The notes beneath the pieces are model-generated. The model searched no databases and was not told the DNA's origin. It saw only the letters and a list, made by a program, of their open reading frames with translations. From positions 1,922,001 through 1,986,000 of the forward strand of contig JAMXBD010000058.1 of the NCBI GenBank assembly GCA_024138025.1: 64,000 nucleotides of DNA. The letters run 5' to 3'. The stretch is from Combretum micranthum (lineage: Eukaryota; Streptophyta; Magnoliopsida; Myrtales; Combretaceae). Positions 36,395 through 48,352 of this stretch are shown here, in pieces; within the stretch, counting starts at the first letter, position 1; every line of letters begins with the position of its first letter. The position numbers were made by a program, and so were the translations under genes.

Positions 36395-39300
36395 TGTCAC
36401 GCACCGAAGGGTATCCTAAACATGGCAGTCCGCCACATACGGTATTAAAACTTAAGAATGACTTCCCAAAGTCACACGAAAGTTTTCAACACCATATGTA
36501 AGGCATCTATCACAACAATAGGAGACACCGGTGGGATGTATAGTTTGAGATAGTAAATACAACATACAAGAATCTAAATAATCGTTAATTTGTCATTAAT
36601 AGAGTATGATCCTTACATCATCTTAGGGGTTTTCCCCTATAATTCTCCAATCATTCATAATATCAACTTAATCTTTCTCACAACAAAAATAATACTAACA
36701 CCAAGAAATATTAAAGGATAATTAACTTATAATCTTCAAAAGATTTCCCGAAGCTTTTCCAACACATAATCCCGCTCGAGTATATGTAATCTTCAGGCAT
36801 AAAAGATATTGGACCTGATACAACAAAGGTCTATCGAAGTATAAGCATAACTAGCTTAGTGAGAATATTCCTGAATCATCGTACTTGTATAAATAATTTC
36901 AAACAAGTTATTAACAAGCATATGAATGCATCAAACACGTGATCAAGCAATACATATGATCTACCGGAAATCATATGTTTGAATAGATTTACCCCTCCAT
37001 TCTGGGTTTAGTGTTCCAGGCTCTTTAAAACCCAACTTAAAATCCAACTCATGTAGTTTATTTCAGGCTCCTACTCTCCCATCACAAAATAGTTCTTTCA
37101 GGCTCCTATTGCCCATCTTAAAATAGTTCTTTCAGGCTCTTATCCCCCATCTTGCAGATTTCTGGCTATTGCACACCCGGCTACTAAACCCTTGTCCCAT
37201 CGAGAATAGCAGCTCATGCAATGAAATTAATTACGTAATATGCATGAATCAATTAATATAATTCACAGTATATGTTTATAGTAATTTAAAGGTGATCATA
37301 GAATTTTGCACACACTCCAGCAGAATAACAATAAAACATAAGTTAATTATCAACGATTCATGCCTCAGTATGCTTAACATTCTTTCAACCAATATTATCA
37401 TGCACAATTCATTTTCATCTTTTCCCACTTCTAGTGCCTTTAGCTACAAGCACAACCAAGTACAAAAAAGGTAGGAAATAAACTCACCTGGCCATGAGGA
37501 TCTATCTTTCTTACGGATGAGTCGATCGGTAATTCCACTAATCAAAATAATCCTCCGGGTATGAATACTCCTCGTCGGGTTCACCTAATCAAGAAGAATA
37601 CCCATAATGAGTATTTCTTGTTGATTCTATGGTACTTATCAAAACTATATCATAAAATCGTTAAAATTCGCGTAGAAGATAATTCCAACTTAAAATGGCC
37701 ATAACTTGGTCATTTTAACTCAGAATTGCGCTTATAATATATCGTTTTCTACCTACTAGAGAAGATCTATCCATTTCTAATGTTATTTTTGTCATAAAAA
37801 GCCATTTGAGTTGCGAACTAACACGGTACAGAATAATTACGAATTTATAGTTTTTAAAATATGGTTTTTCCAAACTTTTACTTTACTCAAAATTTCTTAA
37901 AAAAAATATATGGATATATATATATTGTTGAAAAATCCTTTGAACATATATTTATACTCATATGTATGCATGATTTTGATAGTGTTGTCTCAATATCGAT
38001 ATTTTATAAACGATTTGTCTTTGATGGTTTAAATGATAAAACTTTTTGAGAATTTCTCCTTTTTGAATTTTTAGAAGGAAAACAAAAATATATTTGAGTC
38101 GTTATGAGCAAATATTTTTCTATTATAATTCCGTTTTCTTACTTTTTAAAAGTAAATTTTATTTCAAAAATTTGGTTCTTTAAGTTATTACTAACTTTAT
38201 TTCTAGCGATTAAAAAGAAGCTATTCAAAATATTCCTTAAGTTTCAAATATTTGAAGTTGTGTTAAATGTAAGTTTTCCTTTTATTTTTATATCATTTCC
38301 CTCATTTAGAAAATAGATATACCTTTAAAACTTTATTTTCTTGACAAATTTTATTTTTCTAAGTTGGTCTCTAAAATAGTGAATTAATTTTATCTTGGTT
38401 TGAAAAACTTGTTTTATTCTTAATGTTAGTTAAATAGTAAAATAATTTTCTTAGACAAGTTTATAAAAAAAGCTTTCTTAATAAAGATTTGTTAACTTAG
38501 AACTTAGTAAAACTTCATTTTAATTTTTGAGAAGAGAATAATAATACAAAATTTAAGTTTTGAAGGAACTTTCTTAGCATGTGATTCTCAAAGTCTATAA
38601 TGAACATAATTAAGTCGTATAAAATATATGGTTGAGTTAAAATCCTTTATGTTTAAAAATTCTTCCTTTATGGCGTATTTAGTTTTTGATTTAGAAAAGA
38701 AATAAGTTCCTTTTATTCTTTTGAAGAAATCTACTTTACTACTTCTTTTAGAATTTATGATTAGCTTATTTCGAAAAGAGCTTGTTAGAAAAGAAAACTT
38801 AGATCTTTTTGTTGAAATTTCTTTTGTCAAGAAATCTAGTTTACTTTTTCTTTATTTAAGAAAGAACCCATTTTTATTTTTACTTAAGACAACAATATTA
38901 TAATCATGCATTAATATGTAGCAATGTAAAAGTAAGTATAAAACATAATAGGATAGAAAGAAAGAAATACTTGTAAGTAAATAAACATAAATAAATAGTC
39001 AAGCATTGGGAACCTTAGCTTCATCAAGGTATCCCGATCATGTATTGGGAGCCTTAGCTTCATCAAGGCAACCCGGGACTAAGAATGGACTAGTCTCAAA
39101 AGAAAAGAAAAGAAAAGAAAAGAAATTTGATTTGACTTGATTGGACAAGTCTAAGACTAGAAAGATTAGTCTTAATAAATTGCATAAAACAAGTAAATAA
39201 ATAAATTGCAAGACTTGGAAATAAATAAATAACAAATGAGCTTATATGCTCTAAATAAATATATATACATAGTATACATAATATTATATAAGTTAGATTA

Positions 39301-40569
39301 GAAACAATTAATAACAACATAATATTAACATAAAGAAAATAATGGAAACATGAACAAAACAAAACATGAATAAATTGTTGCTTATTTAACTCTCATGAAT
39401 CCAAGAAACATACACTAAACTCATGTTAAGTTGTATGAATATGATAAAGAATATAGGTAGGATTTTTACCTAAGGTTTAATGGAAGGTTTTGAAAGAGAT
39501 GAATGGGTTTTGTGTTTGATATTTTTCTGGAAGAGTAGAAATGGGTAGAGAGTATTTTGTGAGAGATTTGTTGGAGAGAGGTTTTGAGAGAGTATTTTGG
39601 TAGAGTTTTGTTATATAAAAGAGTGTGTGAAAGAATGAAGGAGGAATGGGGTATTTATAGAATTTTTGGAGTGAATTTTGAATGTAATAAAATAAATTGA
39701 AAAGAAAATAATAATGAGAAAAAGAAGAGGGAGGCCGGCGCATGTACTACAGGGAGAGAGAGGATTTTTATTTGTTTTGTGATTTTTTGTAAAGAAAAGA
39801 AATAATGTATAAGATTTGATGTGAATAAAGTTGTATTGGAAAAGTAAAAAGTAAGAAAATAGGTATGTAGGTAGTAAGAAATAGGTGTAAGAAAAAGTAG
39901 AGATAGTGAAATAGTAATGAATAGTAGGAATAGTACTATGAATAGTAGACTAGACATATAAAATACCGGTAGTAATAAAAATACGCGTAAACGAGCTATA
40001 TCTGTTATTTTTAGTTACCGAAAAATTTTAAAACTGATATTTTTGAAATCCTTATTTAATTACGAGTCTTTTGGTGTTATCAGAATATTTTTAATATTCC
40101 GAGCTCCGGGACATACTTTTCGAGAACTGATCCCGTTTGAGTTCAAATGGCACTTGAAATTCGAGAATATGATATTTTTATGTTATCCTATATTATTACG
40201 AACTATTTTAAGCCATTAACTTAATTTCGTTTTCTAGGGTTTGAGAACGCAGGATTGCCGGAGTTGAAATTGTTTAATTGTTTTGACTTTTGTTGACTTT
40301 TGAAACTCCGGTTTGACTAGGGTTAGGGTTTAATCCATCTTTGCCACAGAAACTGAGGGGTTTAACTGAGGGATCGGATAAGTGGATCTTTTCGTGTTTG
40401 AATTTTTGAATAGATCGATTATTAAACTTCCTATTTTTGTTTTTGAAAAAACTCTCTTATGAAATTTCTGTGATTGAAATTGTTTAAGGTTCGGTTTCAA
40501 CTTGGGTCAAACTTTAGGGTTTCGATTTGGTATTCCCAAAACCATTATCGAAAAATTCGGGGTCTTACA
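36395..40569 (-). repeat. Solo LTR C, minus strand, nested in B (4175 bp)
   Basis: On the plus strand it starts TGTCACGCACC and ends GGGGTCTTACA, the reverse of the TGTAAGACCCC...GTGACA pattern. GATG flanks it on both sides (36391-36394 and 40570-40573). It holds the reverse TATA box (GTATTTATAGAA at about 39650), the duplicated motif at about 39003-39080 and the conserved block at 37681-37756. No internal sequence is attached. Confidence 0.9.
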
Positions 40570-40691
40570 GATGCGAGATCGCTTAAGTTAATGGAAGTAG
40601 TGTAGGCACTTAAATCAACTACATAAAACAACAGATGTTGTAAAACCAAGAGAAAGAGATCAGGATTATAGTTGCATGACTTATGGACCAC
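40570..40691 (+). repeat. Solo LTR B, middle segment
   Basis: The 122 bases of LTR B between the two nested solo LTRs C and D. The end (GTTGCATGACTTATGGACCA) is repeated just right of D at about 44233, a short tandem duplication that belongs to B rather than to the insertions. Confidence 0.82.
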
Positions 40692-43600
40692 TGTCACGCC
40701 TCAAAGGGTACCCTAAACTTGACAGTCCGCCACACTCAATATTAAAGCTTAAGTATGACAACCTTAGTCATTCCCAAAAGCTTTTATATTAAGTATAAGC
40801 TGTACTTCCACAACTTTAGAGAACCATTCATGGAATTATGAAGTTTAAGAAGGTACAATAACAAATTAAGAAAACAGGATTCATAATATTCAATTACTTA
40901 TACCAACAATCTTTACAACTTAGGGTCATTTCCCTTTGATTACTAATCTATTTCAAGGATATTTGTACATCAATACTAATACTACACTTCATCTAAAATT
41001 TCCTTTATCCAAAAGAAATTATCTGATCGCAGGGTCCTCGTGGCCTTAACCATAAATAGGGAAATTGCAAAAAATATCAATGGGGGTATAAGCTAATAGG
41101 CTTAGTGAGAATTATTTCCATAAATAACTTCTTGTAAAAAAGTTTCAAACAAGTTAATTAAGCAAACAAATGGGATGCAACATACACGTGGGCAAACAAG
41201 GCATATAGTTTTCCGGGAACTATATGTTGAATGGATTTGCGCCCTCCATTTGGGGTTTAGTGATACATAACCTCAAAACAAGTAGTTTTAATAAAAAGTT
41301 TTATGCTTTCGATCAATATCGCCAAGCACATGAAGTCTACTTGAATTGATCCTTGCTTTCGGATCTTCCGCCAAGCATTTCATTTTTCCATAAAGCCGCC
41401 AAGCAATCGCTTTCGGATCCTCCACCAAGTGTTGCTTTCGACATGAGCTTACTATCCTTCTCACCTAAGGATAATAACCCAAAATGCAATGTGACTCACT
41501 TCGTGGTATGCATGAATCCATTTATTTATGATATCATAACATTATTATTATCAAGTTTAAGGTGATTAAAGCATTTCATACAAGCAAGTGTTATACTAAA
41601 ACAAACATTTTAAATCAATTCCAGTATCGATATTCTTAGGATTCTTTCAAAGAATTAATTAACATACATATCCATTTTCCTTTCCCTAACTCTAATGCAA
41701 CTAAATTACAAGCACAACAAGTATAGCATTTAACGGAAATAAACTCACGATGCCATGTCGACTATTCCTCTACGCGGATGAGTCGTTTACACACACCACT
41801 CAATTGAAATAATCTTCGGGATATAGGTATCCTTCTTCGGAGTCACCTAACCAAAGAAAATACCCACAATGAGTATTTCTTGATGATTTTCTTGAATTTT
41901 GACAAAACAATGTCAAAAGAACGTTAAAGTTCGTATAAAGGAATGTTCCAACTTAAAATGGTCATAACTTGGTCATTTTAACTCGGAATCGGGCATATAA
42001 TATACTGATTTCTACCTACTCGAAAATATCTACCCATTTCCAAAATTATTTTTAACAAACAAGGTCATGTAGGCTCCGAAACAGTGGCGGCAAAATTCAC
42101 CACGGATTTTCCAATGCAAAAACAACTTTGGTTTAAGAATTCAAAATTTGTTTGATGAATACTTAGTTATCTATATAGTTGAAAAATTCTCTTTTTATGG
42201 TTACTTAGCTCATATTCATTCATGCTCAAGTGTTTGTTGTCCATTCATGTTGCTCAAGTAAAAATCATGTCAGTTTTGGAGTTTTTAGAAAAATATAGTT
42301 TACATGAATCCTCTTTTGTAAATCTCTTCAAATGAACATTTTGTTTCCTTTGTTTTCCAAAGATGTTTTATGTTGACATATATATATATATATATATTTC
42401 CAAGTAACTTTTTGATAACTTCTTCTTTCTCTGTTTTCTATATTAATACTATTTTTCCTATTTATTTTTCTTATACAAATTTCTTTGTCTATTTGTTTAC
42501 AAAAATCTTTCATTTGAAAATTCCTCATTCTTTCCTCATATTATGTTTTTCATAGAAATTATCCTTGCATAAAAATTTATTTTCTTTATAAAAACAAAGT
42601 TGGATAATAAGTGTTTTTAAGAAACTTTTTATAGTAGTTTCTAAAATCTTAGTGGTTTCTTCTTGTAACTTGAAAAGAGATAACTTTATTTTTGTTTTAA
42701 ACCATAGATCTTCTACTTTACATAAACTTGTTTTCTAAGTGTCAAAATCTCATTTTTGTCAATTTATTTTTAGAACTTGAAACTTTGGACAATAATTTAA
42801 ATGAACATGAATTATGAGAAAATAATAGCAAGCAAAATAACATAAGTAATAAAGTCAAGTATTGGAGTCTTAGCTTTTTCAAGGCTCCGAGACTAAGAAG
42901 TAGACTAGTCCCAAAATAAAAATAAAATGAAAAAAAGAAAATTTTGTTTTGACTTGATGAGGACAAGTCTAAGACTAGAGACTAGTCTTAATTTAACAAG
43001 GAATAAATAAATTGCGACGGAATAAATAAATAAATTGCAATGGAATAATAAATAAATTGCATTTGGATAAAAATAAATAAATTGCAAGTGAGCTTATATG
43101 CTCTTAAAGAATATGTATATATATATAGATAATAATACTTAGATATAGTAATAATAATATGAACAAAAATAATAAACATAAATAGATTTTCATGAACAAG
43201 AACAATACATGAACGTAATATAGCTTCCATAACATTTAGTCATTGGAAAGTCACACTATAGTCATGTAAAGTTACATGACATGAGAAGAAAGGAAATAGT
43301 AGAAGATGGTTACCTAAAGAAGATTTTGGTAGTAGTATATGGTTATGGGTTTTTGTTGTAGGTAGAAGTTGTTTTGAAATTATTTTGAGAGAGTTTTGAG
43401 ATGGTAGTTGGAGAGAGTTTTGAAAGAAGAATTTGAGAGAGCTTTAGTATAGAATTTGTGGGTAGTGAATGTGTGAAAGAAGTGAAAGAGGAGGGGGGTA
43501 TTTATAGGAAAATGTGGAGTGATTTTTGTGTGATTAAAATAAATAAAAATTGAAACAAATTGAGGGGAAATGGGCAAGGGGGCGCCGGCCATAGCTTGTA

Positions 43601-44205
43601 GAGGGGGGAGAGATTTTATTTAATTTATTTTTTTTGTTAAATAAAATGTAATATGTAAGGTAGATGTAAATAAGTTATGGGAGGATAAAAAAGTAAGAAT
43701 TATGGTTATGGAGTGTGTAAGAGTAGTGTAAGAAAAACGTAGAGATAAAAGAATATGTTGATAAATAAAAATAGTGTAATATAAAGTAATATTACTAATA
43801 AAGTACTGGTAGTAAGAAAATACGCGTATAAATGCATATCTATTATTTTTACCTACCGAAAAATTACGAAATTGATATTTTTGAAAACCTTGTATTTTTA
43901 CGAGTCTAACTGTTTTTTCGGAATATTTTTACTAATCCGAGATCCTGGACACATTTTTCAAAAATCATGTCCGATCGGGTTTGAGACGAGTTGCGGTTTC
44001 ACTCATCTAATCTTTTTGTTGCCTTAGATAATTCCGCACTATTCTATATTCTAAACTTCTACTTATCCTCACCGAGTTTCTTATTCGGGAGTGCCGGACT
44101 TAAGCTATTACGTCTAACAAGGGTTTTGTTGACCATTAGGACTCCGGTTGACTTTTGGTTTAGGTTTTTAGGTTTAAACCGATTCCAAAAATTTAGGGGT
44201 TTACA
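40692..44205 (-). repeat. Solo LTR D, minus strand, nested in B (3514 bp)
   Basis: Starts TGTCACGCCTC and ends AGGGGTTTACA on the plus strand. Perfect 5-bp duplications ACCAC at 40687-40691 and 44206-44210. It has a reverse TATA box (GTATTTATAGG at about 43498) and the conserved block at 41943-42019. The 129-residue frame starting 43991 crosses the D/B junction and is not a gene. Confidence 0.93.
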
Positions 44206-44865
44206 ACCACCCCACTCAAGATTGGAATTGTGGTTGCATGACTTATGGACCATCCCAACCCCGAATGGAGGGCGTAAATCCATTCACATATGGCTCCCGG
44301 AAAGTCATATGCTTGTATGCTCATTTGCTTGTGCATTTCATATGGTTGCTAATAACTTGTCTGTTATATACTGTTGTTGAGTATTAAATATTTGGAAATG
44401 AATCTCACTAAGCCTGTTAACTTATAACCCTATAGTTTTGTTGCAGTGTTCCCATTTTTTGGGTTGTTCCGAGAGAACACTTTTCACAGGTTTATCTTTT
44501 GGATTAAGAAGCTTTTACAAAAGTCGAGACCTAGGCATAGGCATGGACTTCTAGGAAAATCTCTTTAACATAAAATTTAATGTTTGTACGATGGATTTTG
44601 ACTGGATAGACTTCTATTATTTTGGCGAGGGTATGCCCCTTGACTTTTGTAAAGACTTAACTTATTTATTTTGTTGTGATTTCTATTCTTAATGCTATTG
44701 TATGCCTTCTTAAGACCATTCGATTCAAAGTGTGATCCTAAAAATTATACAAGTACACCTTACACCCGGTATGTAAACTTATGGGATGACTAAGATTGTC
44801 ATACTTAAGTTTAAATATCGAGTATGGTAGGCTGTCGCGTTTTGAGTACCCTTTAGGGCGTGATA
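44206..44865 (+). repeat. Solo LTR B, right segment
   Basis: Final part of LTR B, ending CTTTAGGGCGTGATA, a mutated form of the usual GGGGCGTGACA. It is immediately followed by the GGAGG duplication of its insertion into A. Confidence 0.85.
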
Positions 44866-45461
44866 GGAGGGGTAAATCCGTTTTATATATGGTTTCTGTA
44901 TAACTATATATATTTGCGTAATCATGTGATTGGTGCATTGTATGCATAGCATATGTGTGAAAACTTAAATGAACTTGTTTGAAAACATGGTGCGAATGAA
45001 AAGGAATATCTCATTAAGCTAGTTGTAGCTTATATCTCTATAGATTTTGATGAAACAGGTATACCCGTGGCTTAAATTGAGGATCATGACGTTAGAAAAT
45101 TAAAGGATTTAAGCTTTTATGAAGGCATGGAACATAAGATGAAGTAATTTTGTAAGGTTCTTTAATGTAATGTATCTATGTTAGTGTTTTGGAAATAAGA
45201 TGTATATTATTTGAAGACAATAGAGGGATATGTCCCTAAGAATTGTAATTTAATATGTTTATGTTTTATGATAAGTATTCTCTTTGCTTTATTACTTAAT
45301 TATTATCAATATAAATTGCGCTACTCCGATGCGTTACCCTGGTTGTGATGTACACCTTGTACATGATATGGAAGCCTTTGCGCGACTGAGGTAGTCATTC
45401 TTAGGCTTTAGTATTGTGTACGGTGAACAGCCACAATTAGATTATCCCTCGGGGCGTGACA
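44866..45461 (+). repeat. Solo LTR A, right segment
   Basis: Resumes LTR A at GGAGGGGTAAATCCG, as in the uninterrupted relative at 63016, and ends CTCGGGGCGTGACA, followed by the AATTC duplication. Confidence 0.9.
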
Positions 45462-45597
45462 AATTCAACGGTTTTATAATCTAAAATTTGTTTAGCAACG
45501 ATCATGATAAACTATAGATTAGATAAGCCTTAACGTGTAATGCGTAAGTGTTATACGTAGCAGTTAGCATGCCTTGAACCAAGTTTGGGGCACGACA
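45462..45597 (+). repeat. LTR E, right segment
   Basis: The last 136 bases before a GGGGCACGACA terminus that resembles the standard LTR end. Assigned to E because it lies across the exact AATTC duplication from the left segment. Confidence 0.6.
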
Positions 45598-45837
45598 ATT
45601 TGCTCTTAGTGCTAGTTAAGGAAGTGTTTTCTTAGTAAATTTCAATGGAAGTTTTTCAAGTGCAATAATGTATTGCTTGAATTCATTCTACCCCCTTATC
45701 GTTTTAAATGGTCTCGGTACAATGTTCCTCTATGAAGTTTAGGTGCAAAACAAAAAGAATAAAGAAGGTATGGGGGGCAACTATACCTTCTAATTTAAAT
45801 AAAATTAAAAAATAGATGGCGTAGTTACCACCTGCAT
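45598..45837 (+). other. Short unassigned region
   Basis: Between LTR E and a Copia LTR. No coding or repeat signal recognised. Confidence 0.5.
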
Positions 45838-45842
45838 CTCTT

Positions 45843-47236
45843 TACTAGTGATGTGCCCTAAGTCATATGGATTTTATGTCATTTGAATGTTTATTATTTT
45901 ATAATACAAGTCATTTTCTTTATCGAAGTTATTATTGGTAAGAAATAACTTTATTCTAAATCATTGCTAGTCGTTCATTATATGGAATACTAATGAATTA
46001 AGACTAGTTTGTTGGCTGAATGATAATCATGTTTTACTGATCATGGATATGAGATAATGATTCAGCACATGGATATATGTAAGAGTACATTGTATTGGAA
46101 TGACCAAATATGAGAATGTTATATGAATCAATGCAATAAGTATTTCTCATTATAGTGTTATTTTAGTCCTTTGACTGATGACACCATAGATTCCTACATA
46201 GCATGTTCATGTTTTGATTTTGTTCTTCATTATCTTTAATTGGATAATTATAAGATTGTTATTGGACATGGAATAAGTCATGTAGAGGAATGTGAGTTTT
46301 CGTGAAGGAATTTGTTCCTCCTATTAATTTGAGAGAGATATCTTTTGGGCCTCTTAATAAGTAAGATTGAGAAATGCATCGCCGTATTCAAATGGATTCA
46401 TAAGAAGTTATCAATATCATTCGTTTAAGTAAGTTATACTCTGGATTTAAGAAATATGTAATTAAACAATATAAGAGTGTATTGATCCACACCTTATGTT
46501 TAATTATAAGGTATCGCGTAACCAAAGGACTAGATAACTGACTGTTAATAGGTAGAGTCGGATCACCGATCTTCACTTAATTTGGGTAGGCATAATGTCT
46601 AGCTAGAGACAATTATGTCTTGTAAGCCTAAAAGGTGTTTTAGTCCTACTGTCAACATTAAGTGAACCTACATGGTCACACATAAAGAATGAGTCAATCG
46701 AATCATGCATTATTCTAGATAACCATATTGAATTATATAATTATATATTTTCTTAATTAGATTAAGAATAATAAATAATTATTAAATAAAATTGTTATTT
46801 TATAAGACATGTGTCGTTTTAATGGAGAAAAACCCTAATAAGATTAGGGTAGGTAACCAACAGACACATCATCTTATAAATAGAAGGCGATAGTCACCTC
46901 TAAGGTTGAATTAACGCTTGCCGTCATATTAGAATTATAGAGAAATTCTATAACTAAATTGTGAGAGACTCTTTTGTGAGACATTCCCAAAAGTTAGAAT
47001 TTTTCCAACGTGCTAGCACACATAAAGAGATTCGATTGGAAATTTGTTTATGTGGATATAGAAGAGGGTGTTTACATTTGCAACAACTTAGATTCGAATT
47101 TTCAAAAGCATCAAAGGTATAATTTAGTCTGCACTAATTTGATTGAATTGCATGAATTCGCTTGAGAATTTAGGTTTAAAAAAAAAATATCATATTTTGC
47201 CTCTAGATCCATTTTTAGATTGCTAAATTCCCAACA
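45843..47236 (+). repeat. Copia-type solo LTR (about 1394 bp)
   Basis: Contains ATGTGCCCTAAGTCATATGG near its start and ends AAATTCCCAACA. CTCTT is present on both sides (45838-45842 and 47237-47241), and the match extends to CTCTTTAC, so the exact left edge is uncertain by up to about 10 bases. A TATA box TTATAAATAG at about 46872 gives the orientation. It is homologous over its last third to 15993-16433. No PBS or coding region follows. Confidence 0.8.
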
Positions 47237-47241
47237 CTCTT

Positions 47242-48352
47242 TACAATGGTTAAAGGTGCATCTTTCAATCGCACTTTTGATACTCATATTTCAAATATCT
47301 TTTTTTTTTATACCATATTTTTGTATTTATTTTAAAAAAATATCGTATTTTCTTACACAGGCCAGGTAGCTACTATCGACATATGGTGACAACTTAGGTG
47401 TGAGTAGTCAAGTAAATGATATTGCATATGTACCAATCTTGGCCAACTTTAAATTCTCATTTTTCCTGGACACTATTTTTATACCTTAAACATTTTCCCT
47501 ACTATTTAATACTTATCATAATGAGCAAATCAACTGTTGCAACAAGATTGGACCTCATACTTTGTGGTTTGATGATTTATAGGGGCTTTCCATGTAATTG
47601 GCACATGGTTGAGCTTTGAATAGGAATAGTGATTACAATTAGTTTGGTTGGTCATTTTCAACTTGTTTTGACATCTTATTTTTATTGTTTTCAAATAGAA
47701 TGTCTGTAAATATATATATATATATATATATATTTTTACTCATAAATAGATAAAATATAAATAACTTTTAAATATATATTAAATACAGATAAAAATAAAA
47801 CAATTCAAAAAAACACTACTTATCTAAAAAGTTTGGAGTAGATGACTGCTTGGACCGGTTTGGGTTTGACTTGGGACCTACACCACAAGGTCTAGGTCTA
47901 GAAATAATGGACTTGGAACCATTTGCCTAAGTACCAGGGCATGTAGGACTCGAGGACCCACCGGGTTATTAGGTGGATCTACCCAGGTAGGACCCTTTTA
48001 ATTTTTTTTTTCAAAAATTCCAAATTTAATACTACAATTTGTTGCATTAATTATTATACTTATTTGTAAGAAATAATTGCTTTTGTGGAAGGTTTATATG
48101 GTTCAAATGTTACTGTAGATTTTGCCTTTTTTTATTTTTATTTTAGAGGATGACTTATGGGACCTACTGATTTGTGCGGATCCTAGACCCAGTTTAGAAC
48201 TAGCCTGTTGGAGCAACTCTAAGAGAGACCCACCGTAGCAGGTTTAGGCTGGGTCCCTAGTTCAGACCCGATCCGGGAAGATGTCTAGTTTGGAGCTATC
48301 GTGCTTGAACTTTTCAATGTACTTTAGTATTTGTTCTTTAATTAGCATTTGA
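47242..48352 (+). other. Unassigned AT-rich region
   Basis: No gene recognised. It contains a (TA)n tract at about 47707-47734. A stretch at 47645-47815 weakly recalls the small MITEs (TTAGTTTGG at left, ATACAGATAAAAATAAAAC near the right). GC-richer text at 47830-48290 has no coding features. Confidence 0.5.

Noticed and set aside
43991..44380. 129-residue open frame
   Set aside because: It crosses the exact boundary (44205/44206) between nested solo LTR D and LTR B.
47645..47815. Third copy of the TTA-flanked MITE
   Set aside because: Only weak similarity at the ends, interrupted by a (TA)n tract, and no clear duplication.
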